This document shows, piece after piece, positions 17,050 through 25,977 of a DNA stretch of 64,000 nucleotides. Location of the stretch: the NCBI RefSeq assembly GCF_000571935.1, contig NZ_ATAX01000017.1:1-64000 (forward strand). The letters run 5' to 3'. Each line of letters opens with the position of its first letter. Position 1 is the first letter of the stretch. Below the pieces are notes generated by a model. It did no database searches. It was not told where the DNA came from and saw only the letters and a program-made list of their open reading frames with translations. The stretch is from Ruminococcus flavefaciens 007c. Its GTDB lineage: Bacteria; Bacillota; Clostridia; Oscillospirales; Ruminococcaceae. The position numbers and the translations under genes were made by a program.

Positions 17050-18543
17050 TTAATCTCTTCTGAACAGATCTCTTGTATAAACCTTTTCTTCTACGTCATC
17101 AAGAATAGAGTCATATCTGTTAGCAACGATACAGCCGCACTTCTTCTTGAACTTCTTAAGGTCGTTTACAACAACAGAACCAAAGAATGTGCTACCGTTT
17201 TCAAGTGTAGGCTCGTAGATAATAACAGTTGCTCCTTTGGCCTTGATGCGCTTCATAACGCCCTGAATAGATGACTGACGGAAGTTGTCTGAGTTGGATT
17301 TCATTGTGAGTCTGTATACGCCCACAACGATTTCTTTCTGCTTGCTTTCCTGTTCAGCAGAATAGTCAGCACTATTGCCATAAGTACCCGCGATCTCCAT
17401 GATACGGTCAGCAATGAAGTCTTTTCTGGTCCTGTTTGACTCAACGATAGCAGTCATCATGTTCTGAGGAACATTCTGATAGTTTGCAAGAAGCTGCTTT
17501 GTGTCCTTGGGCAGACAGTAGCCGCCGTAACCGAATGATGGATTGTTATAGTAGTCGCCCACACGAGGATCAAGACAGATACCACGGATGATATTGGCCG
17601 TATTCAGTCCCTTGACCTCTGCGTATGTATCCAGTTCATTGAAATAGGAAACACGCAATGCAAGATATGTATTAGCAAACAGCTTAACAGCCTCTGCCTC
17701 AGTTGTAGCCATAAAGAGAATATCAATGTTTGGCTTAATAGCGCCCTGCTGTAAAAGTGCAGCAAACTCCTCGGCAGCCTTCATGTTAGCGTCATCAGAG
17801 CCAACAATGATACGAGAGGGGTAAAGGTTATCGTAGAGTGCCTTGGATTCTCTGAGGAACTCAGGGCTGAATATGATATTATCCATGCCCATTTTCTCAC
17901 GCACCTGCGCGGTATAGCCAACAGGAATCGTCGACTTGATAACGATAGTAGGCTTTTTCTTCTTTTTTCCCGTTACATCCTTTATGAGGGAAAGAACTGC
18001 TTCTACAGCGGAGCAATCGAAGAAGTTTGTCTTCGGATCATAGTTTGTAGGTGCAGCCACGATAATGAAATCTGCGTCCTTGTATGCAGATTCGCCGTCT
18101 GTTGTAGCCTTGAGGGAAAGCTGACGCTCTTCATGCTCAGCAAGATACTGCTCAATGAAGTCATCCTGAATCGGAGACTGCCAGTTATTCAGCTTCTCCA
18201 CCTTTTCCGGTACGATATCCACAGCGGTAACATCGTTGTGCTGTGAAAGCAGAACTGCGAGGGACAGTCCGACATAACCGGTACCTGCTACAGCGATCTT
18301 CTTGCGTTCAATCGGCGCTGCCTCTACTGCGTCATCTTCCAGAACATCAGCATTGTCAAAACCAAGGACTGTGCTGAGTGCAAGGAGCTGATCCACAGAC
18401 GGTGTATAGTCTTCACTTTCCAGTCTGGAGATGATTGAACGGTTGATGCCTGTCTTTTTTGACAGGGTAAGCTGCGACATCTTGATTGCCTTTCTTCTGC
18501 TTACAACAGTCTCAGCAAGCAGCTTCGAAGATAAGTGCTTCAT
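17050..18543 (-). CDS. UDP-glucose 6-dehydrogenase fused to an N-terminal XRE DNA-binding domain
   Basis: 497 aa, about 85 longer than typical for the family. Residues about 8-65 form a Cro/C1-type HTH ([20 protein letters not shown]). The dehydrogenase begins at 81, with NAD motif GTGYVG (87-92), the conserved AAPTNYD and STIPVGY, and the catalytic Cys343 in [11 protein letters not shown], so the enzyme looks intact. It oxidises UDP-glucose to UDP-glucuronate. The fused HTH and two palindromes around its own promoter suggest an enzyme that regulates its own operon. RBS AGGAGG sits five bases before the ATG. Confidence 0.9.
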   Translation of the reverse strand: MKHLSSKLLAETVVSRRKAIKMSQLTLSKKTGINRSIISRLESEDYTPSVDQLLALSTVLGFDNADVLEDDAVEAAPIERKKIAVAGTGYVGLSLAVLLSQHNDVTAVDIVPEKVEKLNNWQSPIQDDFIEQYLAEHEERQLSLKATTDGESAYKDADFIIVAAPTNYDPKTNFFDCSAVEAVLSLIKDVTGKKKKKPTIVIKSTIPVGYTAQVREKMGMDNIIFSPEFLRESKALYDNLYPSRIIVGSDDANMKAAEEFAALLQQGAIKPNIDILFMATTEAEAVKLFANTYLALRVSYFNELDTYAEVKGLNTANIIRGICLDPRVGDYYNNPSFGYGGYCLPKDTKQLLANYQNVPQNMMTAIVESNRTRKDFIADRIMEIAGTYGNSADYSAEQESKQKEIVVGVYRLTMKSNSDNFRQSSIQGVMKRIKAKGATVIIYEPTLENGSTFFGSVVVNDLKKFKKKCGCIVANRYDSILDDVEEKVYTRDLFRRD

Positions 18544-18561
18544 AAGTACCTCCTATGCAAA

Positions 18562-18580
18562 GTGTTACCACTAGCAACAC
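18562..18580. promoter_or_regulatory. Operator B of the HTH-dehydrogenase operon
   Basis: On the minus strand GTGTTGCTAGTGGTAACAC, an imperfect palindrome between the promoter and the RBS. It matches operator A at 17 of 19 positions. Binding here would block transcription. Confidence 0.65.
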
Positions 18581-18605
18581 TTGTGATTTCTAATATGATG
18601 ATATT

Positions 18606-18634
18606 ATTATAGCAGATGTTATGCAAAAAGTCAA
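18606..18634 (-). promoter_or_regulatory. Promoter of the HTH-dehydrogenase operon
   Basis: TTGACT (18629-18634), 17 bases, TATAAT (18606-18611). It lies between the two 19-bp operators, and transcription should start near 18599. Confidence 0.7.
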
Positions 18635-18693
18635 TGTATACGTTGCCAAATATGAACTCATAAATACAATTCACTTTATACATTGTGACGCCA

Positions 18694-18712
18694 GTGTTGC
18701 TATCGGTAACAC
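18694..18712. promoter_or_regulatory. Operator A of the HTH-dehydrogenase operon
   Basis: On the plus strand GTGTTGCTATCGGTAACAC. Centre-to-centre distance to operator B is 132 bases, compatible with looping by a dimer of dimers. Confidence 0.6.
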
Positions 18713-18723
18713 AAAATAAAAAA

Positions 18724-18769
18724 GCCCACTAAGCTGCTACCGGATTCATTCGGTAGTTGCTCAGTGGGC
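18724..18769 (-). terminator. Terminator of the second recombinase operon
   Basis: GCCCACT pairs with AGTGGGC, extended by CTACCG/CGGTAG. The minus strand continues TTTTTTA. It isolates the UDP-sugar operon from the recombinases. Confidence 0.8.
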
Positions 18770-18789
18770 GGAGGTGGTAGATACGCCTA

Positions 18790-19266
18790 TTAAATAATGA
18801 TCCATTTTCCATTGCGGGCAGAGCCTTCTCGTTTGATGCGATTATTCTTCTTCAAGTTATCCAATGCTGTTTTTGTCTGTTTGAGAGTAATACTCAGTTT
18901 AGAAGCTATTTCCATTTGTGTTATACAGGGATCTGCTTTAATCAACTGAAATACCAGTTCAACCCTTTCAGCTATTTCAGTACCTTTTTTAGTACCTTTT
19001 TTAGTACCTTTTCCAAAAAGGGACTGATCTTTCTCAACTAAAGGAAGCGTAACAATCGTCTTATCAGGCTCATTTGTTTCAGTATTGCCGAAGAACTCCT
19101 CAATATTCGGCTCCACACAGAGCAAACTGGCATTAAAAGTATTATACCACAAACGCCTCTCATTTACAAGGGGCAAAAGCTGTTTTTCGCTTGATTTATG
19201 TTGTTTCGACCGCAATATCCTCTTCGGTGATAACCACACGCTGGATTTGTCCGGCGTTCTCGGCAT
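18790..19266 (-). CDS. Winged-helix DNA-binding protein, probably a fragment
   Basis: 158 aa in the longest frame, which overlaps the recombinase by 71 bases, so the true start may be internal. The C-terminal 60 residues are a winged helix (CITQMEIASKLSITLKQTKT). Before it stands a GTKKGTKKGTE repeat, like the KVTEKVTE linkers in AlbA_2/Schlafen-type ATP-binding regulators. The rest of such a protein is missing, so this may be a surviving tail or a small regulator made with the recombinases. Confidence 0.5.
   Translation of the reverse strand: MPRTPDKSSVWLSPKRILRSKQHKSSEKQLLPLVNERRLWYNTFNASLLCVEPNIEEFFGNTETNEPDKTIVTLPLVEKDQSLFGKGTKKGTKKGTEIAERVELVFQLIKADPCITQMEIASKLSITLKQTKTALDNLKKNNRIKREGSARNGKWIII
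18979..19012. repeat. 12-base tandem repeat inside the winged-helix gene
   Basis: AGTACCTTTTTT occurs 2.8 times in tandem. As a multiple of three it changes the linker length without shifting the frame. Confidence 0.7.
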
Positions 19267-20386
19267 TCACCTCACACCCGATGCTCTCTTCTATAGTCTG
19301 AAGCAGCAGATCCTCCTTGATCGTCCTCAGCTTGCAGCCATTTCCTTTCCGTCCCTCATGGCGTCCTCTGCAGGTCCATACCTTATGTTTGATTCCTTTC
19401 GGGCCGTTCAGTGTACGTCTTGTCATCGGTTCACCGCACTCGCCGCAGAATAGCTTTCCGTACAGGAAGTGCGGTCTGCCGCCAATTCTTCCGACCGCAG
19501 CCGTAACAGCTTTCTTTTGTCGCATGATCTCCTGCACGGTATCCCATGTTTTCCTGTCCACAATAGCCTCATGATCATTTTCAAGATAATTGCTCTCATA
19601 CGGCGCTCTTTCATCCGGCTTCTTCGTCAGGAAATTCTTTGGAGGCTGTTTCTGAAGCAGCTTATCTCCCATATATGTCTCATTCTGAAGGATATACATG
19701 ATATTATTATGCGCCAGCGGCTGGCCTTTTTTCGTCCTGATTCCATAATCAGTCAGTAAACGGCGGATCTCCTCAATGCTCTTGCCTTCAATATACATCT
19801 GAAAGATCATGCGGACCGCATCCGCATCCTGATTCGGTACAAGTTTGCCGTCAACACAGTCATATCCAAGGATACGGTTATTCCCAAGGTTATACTCTCC
19901 GCGCTTGAAGCGTTCCCGATATCCCCACCTGACGTTTTCCGAAATAGAGCGGCTCTCGTCCTGCGCGATTGCAGAGAGAAATGAAAACATCATGGAACAG
20001 GAAGGTTCGGCGGTATCCAGATTCTCTTTATCAAAATGTATATCAACGCCGTTACCGTGCAGAAGATTGGCGTATTTCTGGCAATCCACGATATTTCGTG
20101 AGAATCTGGATATGCTTTTTACAAGGATATAGTCCACTTTGCCGTTCAGCGCATCCTTGATAAGTCTCTGAAATCCCGGGCGATTTGAGGCCTTGACACC
20201 GCTTTTCTCGTCGCTGTATACTCCTGCAAAGTCCCAGTCGTCATGCGCCTGTATGAGCCTTGTATAATAGGAAAGCTGCGCCTCGTAGCTTTCTTCCTGC
20301 TCGTCAAGAGTTGTAGACACACGGCAGTAGGCCGCTACACGCTTCTTATGCTGATCTCTGATTCTGGGGATTCTTGTAATCTTCAT
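19196..20386 (-). CDS. Serine recombinase A
   Basis: 396 aa. Catalytic domain at residues about 14-150 with YCRVS and KSISRFSRN. The Recombinase domain is next, then a zinc ribbon (CGECGEPMTRR ... CRGRHEGRKGNGC). It is short for the large serine family because the long coiled coil is missing. It overlaps recombinase B by four bases (ATGA), so the two are translationally coupled and may act as a pair, as CcrA and CcrB do in staphylococcal cassettes. Confidence 0.9.
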   Translation of the reverse strand: MKITRIPRIRDQHKKRVAAYCRVSTTLDEQEESYEAQLSYYTRLIQAHDDWDFAGVYSDEKSGVKASNRPGFQRLIKDALNGKVDYILVKSISRFSRNIVDCQKYANLLHGNGVDIHFDKENLDTAEPSCSMMFSFLSAIAQDESRSISENVRWGYRERFKRGEYNLGNNRILGYDCVDGKLVPNQDADAVRMIFQMYIEGKSIEEIRRLLTDYGIRTKKGQPLAHNNIMYILQNETYMGDKLLQKQPPKNFLTKKPDERAPYESNYLENDHEAIVDRKTWDTVQEIMRQKKAVTAAVGRIGGRPHFLYGKLFCGECGEPMTRRTLNGPKGIKHKVWTCRGRHEGRKGNGCKLRTIKEDLLLQTIEESIGCEVNAENAGQIQRVVITEEDIAVETT

Positions 20387-21918
20387 TTCTTATCCCTGCC
20401 TTTCCCTTTACTTGTCTTTTTCTTTTCAGCTTTCCTCTGCTGCTGATTATAATAGCGCTTTGCAATTCTGCCCGGAAGATCCGAATCATAAAATACGTCT
20501 GAAGGAACCGTTGTCACAAGACCACATTTCCAGAAGACTTTCATGGATCTGTCATCCGGATCAGGTGTTCCTTTCACTTCCAAAGCAATCAGTTCCTTTG
20601 TGGTCCTGATGTGTTTTCCGAACTCAATATGATCAACAAGATCATCCACCCACCAATAATCGACCTTTTTCATTCTGGGATATTCTCTTTTGTATCTCAG
20701 CATAATTTCTGCCTCAGAGCCGAATTTTGGGCTGTCAAGTTTCTTCTCTACAATGCCGGCGTCCAATGTGTGATAAGCATTGAGCAGCGCTTGATCCACA
20801 AAGCTTGCACGGATAATAAACTGCCGACAGGCATGCTCACCGATCTCGCAGCTCCATCCGCTTCCGGGTCTTTGTATCTTGATACTCCTCTTAAACAGTC
20901 TGGAACCGCAGATCGGACACACGAGTTTGTCGCCGAGCGGGTACTGATTGTTATACTTACCGGGCATATCCGGATGAGGTGTTCTTCTTAATGCAAAGAT
21001 CTGCTTACACCGATTGAATTGCTTCCTGCTGATTATGGCTTGATGATGATTTTCAATATAGTAACTGGGCACCTCAGTGGTATCATTCTTTATTTGCTTA
21101 TGTGTAATATGGCTTTCGCAGATGGTCTTTTGCAGGAGAATATCTCCACAGTATCTTTCATTCTGAAGCATTAACCGCACTGTACACATGGACCACGTTT
21201 CGCAGTTTTCCGGTGTTGGAACATGATTGCTCTGTAAATGCTTCATGATCTTGTCGATGGACTCACCGTGCTCATACAGCGTGAATATTTCCTTCACAAC
21301 CCTGGCCTGTTCCGGCACGATCTGGTATTCTCCGTTTTCATTCTTCTCGTATCCGTACAGTTTGCTCCAACGGGATCTTCCTTCCTCATAGCGTTTTCTG
21401 ATACTCCATGTCGTATTCAGCGAAATAGAGCGGCTTTCCTCCTGTGCAAATGCTGCAAGGACGGTCAGAAGCATTTCTGAGAATGCAGTTCTTGTGTCGA
21501 TATGATTGCTTTCAAAGATAAGATGTACTCCGATCTCATTGAGGTGTCTGACAAACGTCAGGCATTCAAGGGTATTTCTGGCAAAGCGGGAAATACTTTT
21601 AGTTACGATAAGATCGATTTTTCCTGCTTCACAATCCCTGATCATTTTCCGGAATTGTTTTCGCTTTGAAGCACTGGTACCTGTCATGCCTTCATCTGCA
21701 TAGATTCCTGCCAGCTTCCAGCCCGGTCTGCTTTCTATCATATCAGTGTAGGATCTGACCTGATTCTCGAAGCTGGTTCTCTGCTCATCATTGTCAGTAG
21801 ACACACGGCAGTATGCTGCAACTCTCAGTTCTTTCGCAGAATCCGGCTCTTCAGGACTCTGCGGCTCAAGAATGATCTTCTCAATATTCATAATTTGCCC
21901 CTTTCTGAATGGGATCAA
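20383..21918 (-). CDS. Serine recombinase B
   Basis: 511 aa. Catalytic motifs are YCRVS and KSISRFARN, followed by a Recombinase domain and a zinc ribbon (CPICGSRLFKR ... CEIGEHAC). The last 100 residues include MKKVDYWWVDDLVDHIEFG, also seen in recombinase C (FSKIDYWWLDDLVERIDFG). B and C are therefore recent paralogues or share an interface. First gene of its operon. Confidence 0.9.
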   Translation of the reverse strand: MIPFRKGQIMNIEKIILEPQSPEEPDSAKELRVAAYCRVSTDNDEQRTSFENQVRSYTDMIESRPGWKLAGIYADEGMTGTSASKRKQFRKMIRDCEAGKIDLIVTKSISRFARNTLECLTFVRHLNEIGVHLIFESNHIDTRTAFSEMLLTVLAAFAQEESRSISLNTTWSIRKRYEEGRSRWSKLYGYEKNENGEYQIVPEQARVVKEIFTLYEHGESIDKIMKHLQSNHVPTPENCETWSMCTVRLMLQNERYCGDILLQKTICESHITHKQIKNDTTEVPSYYIENHHQAIISRKQFNRCKQIFALRRTPHPDMPGKYNNQYPLGDKLVCPICGSRLFKRSIKIQRPGSGWSCEIGEHACRQFIIRASFVDQALLNAYHTLDAGIVEKKLDSPKFGSEAEIMLRYKREYPRMKKVDYWWVDDLVDHIEFGKHIRTTKELIALEVKGTPDPDDRSMKVFWKCGLVTTVPSDVFYDSDLPGRIAKRYYNQQQRKAEKKKTSKGKGRDKK

Positions 21919-21945
21919 CTGAGTATTATCCCTCAGCGTTATCCT

Positions 21946-21974
21946 ATTATTGCGTAAAACAGCCGATATATCAA
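21946..21974 (-). promoter_or_regulatory. Promoter of the recombinase B-A operon
   Basis: TTGATA (21969-21974), 17 bases, AATAAT (21946-21951). The spacer contains GCTGTTTTACGC, which recurs in the D-C promoter. Confidence 0.6.
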
Positions 21975-22047
21975 GTCATTTCGCAATCATAAATCGGAGA
22001 ATAATCCCGATGTTTCAGCAGGATAACTGGTCAATATACAGAAAAAA

Positions 22048-22073
22048 GCGGCCTCCTGTAATCAGAAAGCCGC
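22048..22073 (-). terminator. Terminator of the recombinase D-C operon
   Basis: GCGGC pairs with GCCGC around a 16-base loop, followed on the minus strand by TTTTTT. It shows that C and B belong to separate transcripts. Confidence 0.7.
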
Positions 22074-22079
22074 ATAGTA

Positions 22080-23555
22080 TTATTTATTATTCCGCACTTC
22101 TTCAACAAGCTTCGGAAACTGTGAAGGGTACCTCAGAAGATAGGCATCCCATAATTCTGCCTTGTGCCTTGGATCCTGTGAGTCCCGCAGCACACCGGAA
22201 GATAATGTTGTCACACTGCCGCATTTCCAGTGAATGCTAATCGTTCTGTCATCAATACCGCCTTTTTTCAGTTCAGAAGCCGTGTGGCTGTGCAAGCCAA
22301 AATCGATCCTTTCAACCAGATCATCCAGCCACCAGTAATCAATTTTACTGAATGATGGATGTTTTTCTTTTACCTGCAGGAGCAGTTCTGCATTTTCTGC
22401 TCTATCAGCATTTTTGCTATTTACGATACGCTTCACTTCTTCTAAATCAAGCATTTCATAGGCTTTAAGAATTGCTTTTTCTACTTCCTGAGACTGTATT
22501 ACGAATTCTCTGCATGCTCCTTCGCCCTCACAGCAGAAATGAGTATAACAGTTCTGGATCAACAGTTTTCTGTGGCGGAGAACATGTCCACAATAGGGGC
22601 AGCGGATGAATTCTGCAAATGGATACTGCAGCGGCGTTGTTGATTTCTTCAGTTCAAGGATCACATTGCACCGTTCAAACTGTTTCCTTGATATAATGGG
22701 CTCATGGTGATTTTTTATATATACACTTGGCAGTGCTCCGTTATTCCGGCGTGAACGATGAGTGATATAATCCTTTACATAGTATTTCTGAGCTATGATA
22801 TCACCAACATATTTCTCATTGGCTATCATGTAGTGGATCCTTGAATCGTCCCAAACCTTATCTTTTCCATCCGGTCTCGTATATCCTTTCTCATACAGTA
22901 TCCTTGTTATCTCAGGAACAGATGTCCCGTGTTCATATAAATCAAAAATCAGTCTGACGGCCTCTGCCTCTCTTGGAACGATTTCTATATTATCGTTTGC
23001 TTCATTCTTTCGGTAACCGTAGCACCTTATCAAAAGCGGTTCACCGTTCTGAAGCCGTTTCCGTTTTCCCCATCTTACATTCTCCGAATGTGAATGGCTC
23101 TCTTCCTGGGCGAACGCCGCAAATACAGAAAGCAGTATTTCGGATGAGATCATATCTGTATCGATTCCTTCTTTTTCAAGTATTAATCGGACTCCAAGAT
23201 CTCTGAGCTTTTTGATACAATTCAGTGCATCAAGCGTATTACGCGCAAATCGGGACAGTGATTTACAGATCACGCAATCTATAAGGCCTTTTTCACAGTC
23301 TTCAAGCATTCTGAGGAACTCTTTACGTCTCGCCATCATTGTCGCAGAAGTACCTCTGTCGGCGTAGATCCCTGCAAACTCCCAGTCGGGCTCCGAAGAA
23401 ATCTTTTCTGTATATACCGCAACCTGTGTTTCGTAACTGGTAAGCTGCTCTTCAGACTTTGAGGAAACACGACAATAAGCACATACACGCAGCTTCGGCT
23501 TTGTGGTCCCGGAAATATCCTGATTGAGTATTCGCTTTATCTTTGTGCTTCCCAC
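22080..23555 (-). CDS. Serine recombinase C
   Basis: 491 aa. Catalytic motifs are YCRVS and KSLSRFARN, and the zinc ribbon is CPYCGHVLRHR ... CEGEGAC. It carries the same YWWLDDLVERIDFG segment as B. The start lies 19 bases inside recombinase D, so the two genes are coupled. Confidence 0.9.
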   Translation of the reverse strand: MGSTKIKRILNQDISGTTKPKLRVCAYCRVSSKSEEQLTSYETQVAVYTEKISSEPDWEFAGIYADRGTSATMMARRKEFLRMLEDCEKGLIDCVICKSLSRFARNTLDALNCIKKLRDLGVRLILEKEGIDTDMISSEILLSVFAAFAQEESHSHSENVRWGKRKRLQNGEPLLIRCYGYRKNEANDNIEIVPREAEAVRLIFDLYEHGTSVPEITRILYEKGYTRPDGKDKVWDDSRIHYMIANEKYVGDIIAQKYYVKDYITHRSRRNNGALPSVYIKNHHEPIISRKQFERCNVILELKKSTTPLQYPFAEFIRCPYCGHVLRHRKLLIQNCYTHFCCEGEGACREFVIQSQEVEKAILKAYEMLDLEEVKRIVNSKNADRAENAELLLQVKEKHPSFSKIDYWWLDDLVERIDFGLHSHTASELKKGGIDDRTISIHWKCGSVTTLSSGVLRDSQDPRHKAELWDAYLLRYPSQFPKLVEEVRNNK

Positions 23556-24505
23556 AATTTTACCTCCTTTTCCGCGATCTTTTGGCTTTTTTCCATCAGA
23601 TATTTTTCTTCAGCAGAGAATACTGATCTTCCGCCTCCGATTGTCCCGTGTTTTATCAATTCCTGAACAATGTCGAATAACTCGTGGCTTACGATGGCCG
23701 GATGATGCCCTTCAATAAGGATCTGATCTACAAAACCTTTATTTTTGACTCTTTTTTCCTTTCCGTTACTATCAATGATCGTACATTCTTTGTTGGATAG
23801 GAAATCACCCACATAGTTCTCACTGCGCAGAAGCAATGCCACAGTAGGATTTGTCCATACTTTTTCGCTTCCTTCTTCTCTTTCCATACGATTCATTTCA
23901 TCTCTGATTTCAGAGTATGTGTGGCACATAGCCGCCATATAGAAGGCCATTCTGACAACTTCTGCCTGATTCGGAACGATCACCCATCCATGATTTTTTC
24001 CGTCAGATGTGTAGCCATATCTTGGAGGAGACCATGTTTCTCCTCGTTCAAGGTGTTTCATTCTGCTCCATGCCTGATTCTGCGATAAAGAAATGCTCTC
24101 TTCCTGCGCGATCGTTGCAAGTATACCGAGTATCAATTCTCCTGTCATGGTATCAGTATCAAGGTTTTCTTTCTCAAATAATACACGCACCCCAAGTTCC
24201 TTGAGATGTCTGACCGTTTCAACACAGTCTGCCATGTTTCTTGCAAATCGTGATATACTTTTCGTCAGGATAAGATCGATCTTGCCGTCTTCACAATCCT
24301 TAATCATACGATTCAGTTCTTCACGGTTGTACATCTTTCTGCCGCTTTTTCCGTGATCACCGTACACTCCGACAAACTCCATTTCCGGATCTGAGTTTAT
24401 CAGTCTTTCGTAATACTCGCATTGTACTTCAAATGAGCCGTCCTGAGTATCACTTGCTGTGCTTACGCGGCAGTATGCACACGCTCGTATTTTCTTGTTT
24501 TCCAT
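23537..24505 (-). CDS. Serine recombinase D, short form without zinc ribbon
   Basis: 322 aa. Catalytic motifs (YCRVS, KSISRFARN) and the Recombinase domain are intact. The protein ends in a charged helix (EEKYLMEKSQKIAEKEV) where others have a zinc ribbon and coiled coil. It may need recombinase C for full DNA binding. It is first in its operon with RBS AGGAGG. Confidence 0.9.
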   Translation of the reverse strand: MENKKIRACAYCRVSTASDTQDGSFEVQCEYYERLINSDPEMEFVGVYGDHGKSGRKMYNREELNRMIKDCEDGKIDLILTKSISRFARNMADCVETVRHLKELGVRVLFEKENLDTDTMTGELILGILATIAQEESISLSQNQAWSRMKHLERGETWSPPRYGYTSDGKNHGWVIVPNQAEVVRMAFYMAAMCHTYSEIRDEMNRMEREEGSEKVWTNPTVALLLRSENYVGDFLSNKECTIIDSNGKEKRVKNKGFVDQILIEGHHPAIVSHELFDIVQELIKHGTIGGGRSVFSAEEKYLMEKSQKIAEKEVKLWEAQR

Positions 24506-24545
24506 AAATACCTCCTATCTGACCACCGTCTTCTGCGGTCATCAT

Positions 24546-24574
24546 ATATTGGCATAAAACAGCATACATAGCAA
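24546..24574 (-). promoter_or_regulatory. Promoter of the recombinase D-C operon
   Basis: TTGCTA (24569-24574) and CAATAT (24546-24551) with a 17-base spacer containing GCTGTTTTATGC. The flanks (GACTTG before, GATGACCG after) also match the B-A promoter. Confidence 0.55.
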
Positions 24575-24626
24575 GTCTTTTCAGCAATTATTTTAAGACC
24601 ACAGGGGGGTATTTATTTCTTATGTA

Positions 24627-24650
24627 AACAGAGGGATGTTTCCCTCCGTT
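24627..24650 (-). terminator. Hairpin after the endolysin gene
   Basis: AACAGAGGGA pairs with TCCCTCCGTT. The minus strand continues TTTACAT, so the T run is weak. Confidence 0.5.
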
Positions 24651-24658
24651 CAGAGTGA

Positions 24659-25846
24659 TCACTCCTTGACAAAAGTACCCTTGTAGGTGTCGTTGCCAAT
24701 CTTGATAGTTGCTGTTACAGTACTTTCGGTCTTGGGCGCATCAGCAACCTGCACAGGTACAGGAGCATTTCCCCAGCCGTTCAGCCCTTTGCTCTTGATA
24801 GTAGTCGGGAAATCCTTGTAGCAGATATCCAGATCCACATTACCGTTGATGCCAGCGACCTTGCCTTTCTCAGAATGCTGCCAGATGCCGTAAGCACCGC
24901 TGTAATTGGTCTGATCGACCCAGTGCGCCAGCCAGATCGTGTACCAGGACTTGATATCATCAGCGGTATGCGTTGTGAGAGACGAAGCAGAGCCGTACAG
25001 ACCAACAAAATAACCGGCGCTCTCAACCTTTTTGAGGAATGCTCGCATGATATCAGAGACCTGTTTCTTGCCGAGGTCGAACTGCTTCTTTTCCTCAAGA
25101 TCGAAATAGACGGGCATCTCGAACTGTTTTCCCTTGATAACGGACAGGAAAACATCCGCTTCCTGTTCTGCTTCCTCCGGGGTCATGGCATAGGAATACC
25201 AGTACGCACCGATAGGAAGACCGACAGCCTTTGCGCCGGCGTAATTCTGCTCAAACTTCTCGTCCTTCTGCGATGCCAGTCTGCCGTAGCCTGCACGCAG
25301 GATAGCGAAATCAATACCGTCAGCCTTGACCTTACCCCAGTCGATATTTCCGTTGTGAACGCTCACATCAATGCCCTTCATGTCCTCACCTCCGAAATAC
25401 TTGTAGAAATCATCAGTGACCGTGCTGTTGCCGTGGACTTCATCGCCGTACCACTTGCCGTTGGGACGCACATCAACGTGAGTGTACTGGTAAGCGGCGG
25501 TGATATTTGCAATGCCCCTGAAACCGATATCCTGCGCCTTGCAACAGACCACCTTGGAGGAAATCGGCTGCCCGTCCTGCCCGTAACAGCAGATGTCAGC
25601 GGCATTGCCGAGTGTATGCTGTCCGGTTCCGCTGCCCTTTACTGCCTTATCGTGCGCAGGACAGCGGAAGCCGGAAGTCACAATTATCTTAGAGCAGTTG
25701 AGGGCTGCATACAGCTGTTCCAGCTTCTGCACCAGTTCATCGAAGACACTGAACTCGTGCTCATTTCCGCACTTGCAGCGGAACTCTTTTGCATTGAAAT
25801 GCGGGGAAAGCTGTGTGGTATCATTGAATTCATATTTCTGGATCAT
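24659..25846 (-). CDS. Two-domain phage endolysin (M15-like peptidase and GH25 muramidase)
   Basis: 395 aa. Residues 1-150 are an M15_3-type metallopeptidase with zinc ligands in GQHTLGNAADI (His and Asp) and YTHVDVR (His). Residues about 157-340 are a GH25 lysozyme domain (KGIDVSVHNGNIDW, acid residues in VYFDLEEKKQ, IWQHSEKGKV). The last 50 residues may be a wall-binding tail. Having both peptidase and muramidase activity lets one protein cut peptide and glycan bonds of the wall. No signal peptide is present; release depends on the holin. Confidence 0.9.
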   Translation of the reverse strand: MIQKYEFNDTTQLSPHFNAKEFRCKCGNEHEFSVFDELVQKLEQLYAALNCSKIIVTSGFRCPAHDKAVKGSGTGQHTLGNAADICCYGQDGQPISSKVVCCKAQDIGFRGIANITAAYQYTHVDVRPNGKWYGDEVHGNSTVTDDFYKYFGGEDMKGIDVSVHNGNIDWGKVKADGIDFAILRAGYGRLASQKDEKFEQNYAGAKAVGLPIGAYWYSYAMTPEEAEQEADVFLSVIKGKQFEMPVYFDLEEKKQFDLGKKQVSDIMRAFLKKVESAGYFVGLYGSASSLTTHTADDIKSWYTIWLAHWVDQTNYSGAYGIWQHSEKGKVAGINGNVDLDICYKDFPTTIKSKGLNGWGNAPVPVQVADAPKTESTVTATIKIGNDTYKGTFVKE

Positions 25847-25883
25847 AATTCTTTCCTTTCCGCGAAAAATCGCTTGTTTTAGC

Positions 25884-25913
25884 TTGACTAAAACGGTATA
25901 CTAATGCTATAAT
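25884..25913 (+). promoter_or_regulatory. Promoter of the plus-strand gene at 25978
   Basis: TTGACT (25884-25889), 18 bases, TATAAT (25908-25913). It lies too close to the ATG at 25921 for that codon to be used, supporting the later start. Confidence 0.65.
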
Positions 25914-25977
25914 AAGAAAAATGAGTCTCTTTTCAGAATTGTGTTGCTGTGATAAATCAGAATGCGAGGTGATTGCT

